A stretch of 24,198 bases of DNA from Gemmatimonadota bacterium (GTDB taxonomy: Bacteria > Latescibacterota > UBA2968 > UBA8231). Within the stretch, counting starts at the first letter, position 1. Every line of letters starts with the position of its first letter. This document shows positions 23,091-24,198 of this stretch, piece by piece. Where the stretch lies: positions 1 to 24,198 of the forward strand of contig JAPPEF010000259.1 of the NCBI GenBank assembly GCA_028875335.1, read 5' to 3'. The position numbers and the translations under genes are program-made. The notes under the pieces were generated by a model that saw only the letters and a program-made list of their open reading frames with translations, searched no databases and was not told where the DNA came from.

Positions 23091-23858
23091 GTGAGTGAAT
23101 CCGTCGAACGCTTTTACGATGATCTAGCTGCTGATTACCATTGCGTTTACGCAGATTGGGAATCGGGAATCGAACGGCAGGCATCCGTGCTAGATCAGTT
23201 GATTCAATGTGAGTCTTCAGCGAGTGTACCGGTTGTCCTAGACTGTTCCTGCGGAATCGGTACTCAGGCAATTGGTTTAGCGCAGCGAGGATACAATGTC
23301 TTCGCGTCCGATCTTAGTCCGAGGGCGGTCGCACGGGCGGAATCAGAAGCAGCCAAGCGGGGGCTAAATGTGCGATTTGCGGTTGCCGATATTCGCGAGT
23401 TGGAATGTGCGTTTGACCGGCAATTCGATGTAGTGATTAGTTGCGACAATTCCCTGCCGCACCTTTTGACTGACGAAGATTTAACGCTTGCTCTGCGAAA
23501 CATCCGGCACGTACTGACGGACAAAGGATTGTTTGTTGCCAGTATTCGCGATTACGATCGGTTGCTCGCGGAAAAACCATCGTATGTAGTTATGAATCCC
23601 GGCGGTACACATGAGGAAGAAGTAATAGTGTTTCAGATCTGGGACTGGTCCAAGGAATCAGATACCTATCTACTGCGGCTTTTTATAATGAATCAGGTGG
23701 CGAGTGACTGGCGGGTGAAGGAGATCAGGACTCGCTACAGAGCAATGAGACGCAACGAGCTTACTGCGGCCTTGGAGTCGGCCGGATTTGCAAAAGTCAC
23801 TTGGCATGGACCTGAGCAGTCCGGCTATTTTCAACCCGTTGTGACGGCGCATGCCTAG
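23091..23858 (+). CDS. class I SAM-dependent methyltransferase
   Basis: The product has 255 residues from a GTG start preceded by AAGAAG and AAAGG. FYDDLAADYHCVYADWE is the usual small-molecule methyltransferase N-terminus. Motif I is VLDCSCGIGTQAIGLAQRGY (the SAM-binding glycine loop), motif II is VFASDLSPRAVARAE with the acidic ribose ligand, and FAVADIRELE plus FDVVISCDNSLPHLL are the following motifs. The sequence resembles glycine/sarcosine N-methyltransferase-like enzymes, but the substrate cannot be fixed. It starts 27 bases after the exported-protein pair and precedes another methyltransferase in the same orientation, suggesting an operon. Confidence 0.9.
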   Translation: MSESVERFYDDLAADYHCVYADWESGIERQASVLDQLIQCESSASVPVVLDCSCGIGTQAIGLAQRGYNVFASDLSPRAVARAESEAAKRGLNVRFAVADIRELECAFDRQFDVVISCDNSLPHLLTDEDLTLALRNIRHVLTDKGLFVASIRDYDRLLAEKPSYVVMNPGGTHEEEVIVFQIWDWSKESDTYLLRLFIMNQVASDWRVKEIRTRYRAMRRNELTAALESAGFAKVTWHGPEQSGYFQPVVTAHA

Positions 23859-23905
23859 ACGAGTAGCAAATTCTTAAACTTCGATCAAGAATTGGGAGGT
23901 AAACT

Positions 23906-24198
23906 ATGGTTGACAAATCAATTCTGCAGGAACAAGTCGCCTATTACCGGGCGCGCGCTGACGAGTATGACGAGTGGCATTCACGCCAGGGGCGATACGA
24001 CCGGGGCGACGAGCATAAATCCCAGTGGCATGCAGAGTTGGATGCTGTGCGATCGGCACTTGAACAGGAGCGGCCGTTCGGCAAGTGTCTTGAGCTTGCT
24101 TGCGGCACGGGATTGTGGACGACATGTCTGGTACAGGGTACCCCTGACCTGACGGCCATAGATGCTTCTCCCGAGACGATTGAGATCAATCGCACCAA
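23906..24198 (+). CDS. class I SAM-dependent methyltransferase, 3' end outside window
   Basis: The ATG has GGGAGG 6 bases upstream, and the frame stays open to the window edge (97 codons visible). The start QEQVAYYRARADEYDEWHSR is the common opening of this methyltransferase group. CLELACGTGLWTTCLVQG is motif I with the glycine-rich SAM loop, and LTAIDASPETIEIN is motif II. It lies 47 bases after the other methyltransferase gene. The substrate-binding half is not in the window, so specificity cannot be judged. Confidence 0.88.
   Translation, partial: MVDKSILQEQVAYYRARADEYDEWHSRQGRYDRGDEHKSQWHAELDAVRSALEQERPFGKCLELACGTGLWTTCLVQGTPDLTAIDASPETIEINRT

Overview
The window is high-GC, densely coding bacterial DNA. 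Its gene content is four phytanoyl-CoA-dioxygenase-like (PhyH) enzymes, a sulfatase, a Gfo/Idh/MocA oxidoreductase, an IDCDVH-type amidohydrolase, a Rieske protein and an HemL-like aminotransferase. This mix resembles uncultured lineages such as Poribacteria or Latescibacterota. That assignment is inference from gene content; no rRNA or marker gene is present.

Left part (1-9018), metabolic. A TolB/PD40 beta-propeller protein runs in from the left edge. A minus-strand aminotransferase-PhyH pair follows, then a plus-strand amidohydrolase-Rieske pair. A 136-bp inverted-repeat element comes next, then a minus-strand operon of sulfatase, solute-binding lipoprotein and Gfo/Idh oxidoreductase. A secreted VOC-domain protein diverges from the sulfatase behind a good sigma70-like promoter.

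Centre (9169-18455), a type I-G (formerly I-U, GSU005x/Dpsyc) CRISPR-Cas locus. The order is csb1 (Cas7), csb2 (Cas5-Cas6), cas3 (helicase then C-terminal HD) and a small GSU0052-like Cas8, with overlapping or nearly overlapping reading frames. An array of 14 repeats and 13 spacers follows. No cas1, cas2 or cas4 lies in the window. Several features are unusual. (1) Csb2 carries a 260-residue insertion with a type I phosphoribosyltransferase signature, bounded by a 14-bp imperfect direct repeat exactly 780 bp apart. (2) A single CRISPR-repeat-like hairpin lies at the csb2/cas3 junction; its stem is compensated (CCAAGG/CCTTGG) and its 3' handle is intact. (3) Array repeats vary in sequence but covary in the stem. 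(4) Two spacers encode the same peptide with mostly synonymous differences. (5) A higBA-type toxin-antitoxin cassette sits between the array and two decayed repeats that keep the array period.

Right part (18456-24198). Three consecutive PhyH-family genes lie on the plus strand, one with HxH in place of the canonical HxD iron motif. They are followed by a tandem pair of closely similar exported proteins of unknown function and two class I SAM-dependent methyltransferases, the second cut by the window edge.

The CRISPR effector module looks able to make crRNA and interfere, but it must rely on adaptation proteins from elsewhere or no longer acquire spacers. The repeat-like hairpin inside the cas operon would be a natural substrate for the Cas6 half of Csb2, which suggests self-processing or a crRNA-like regulatory RNA.
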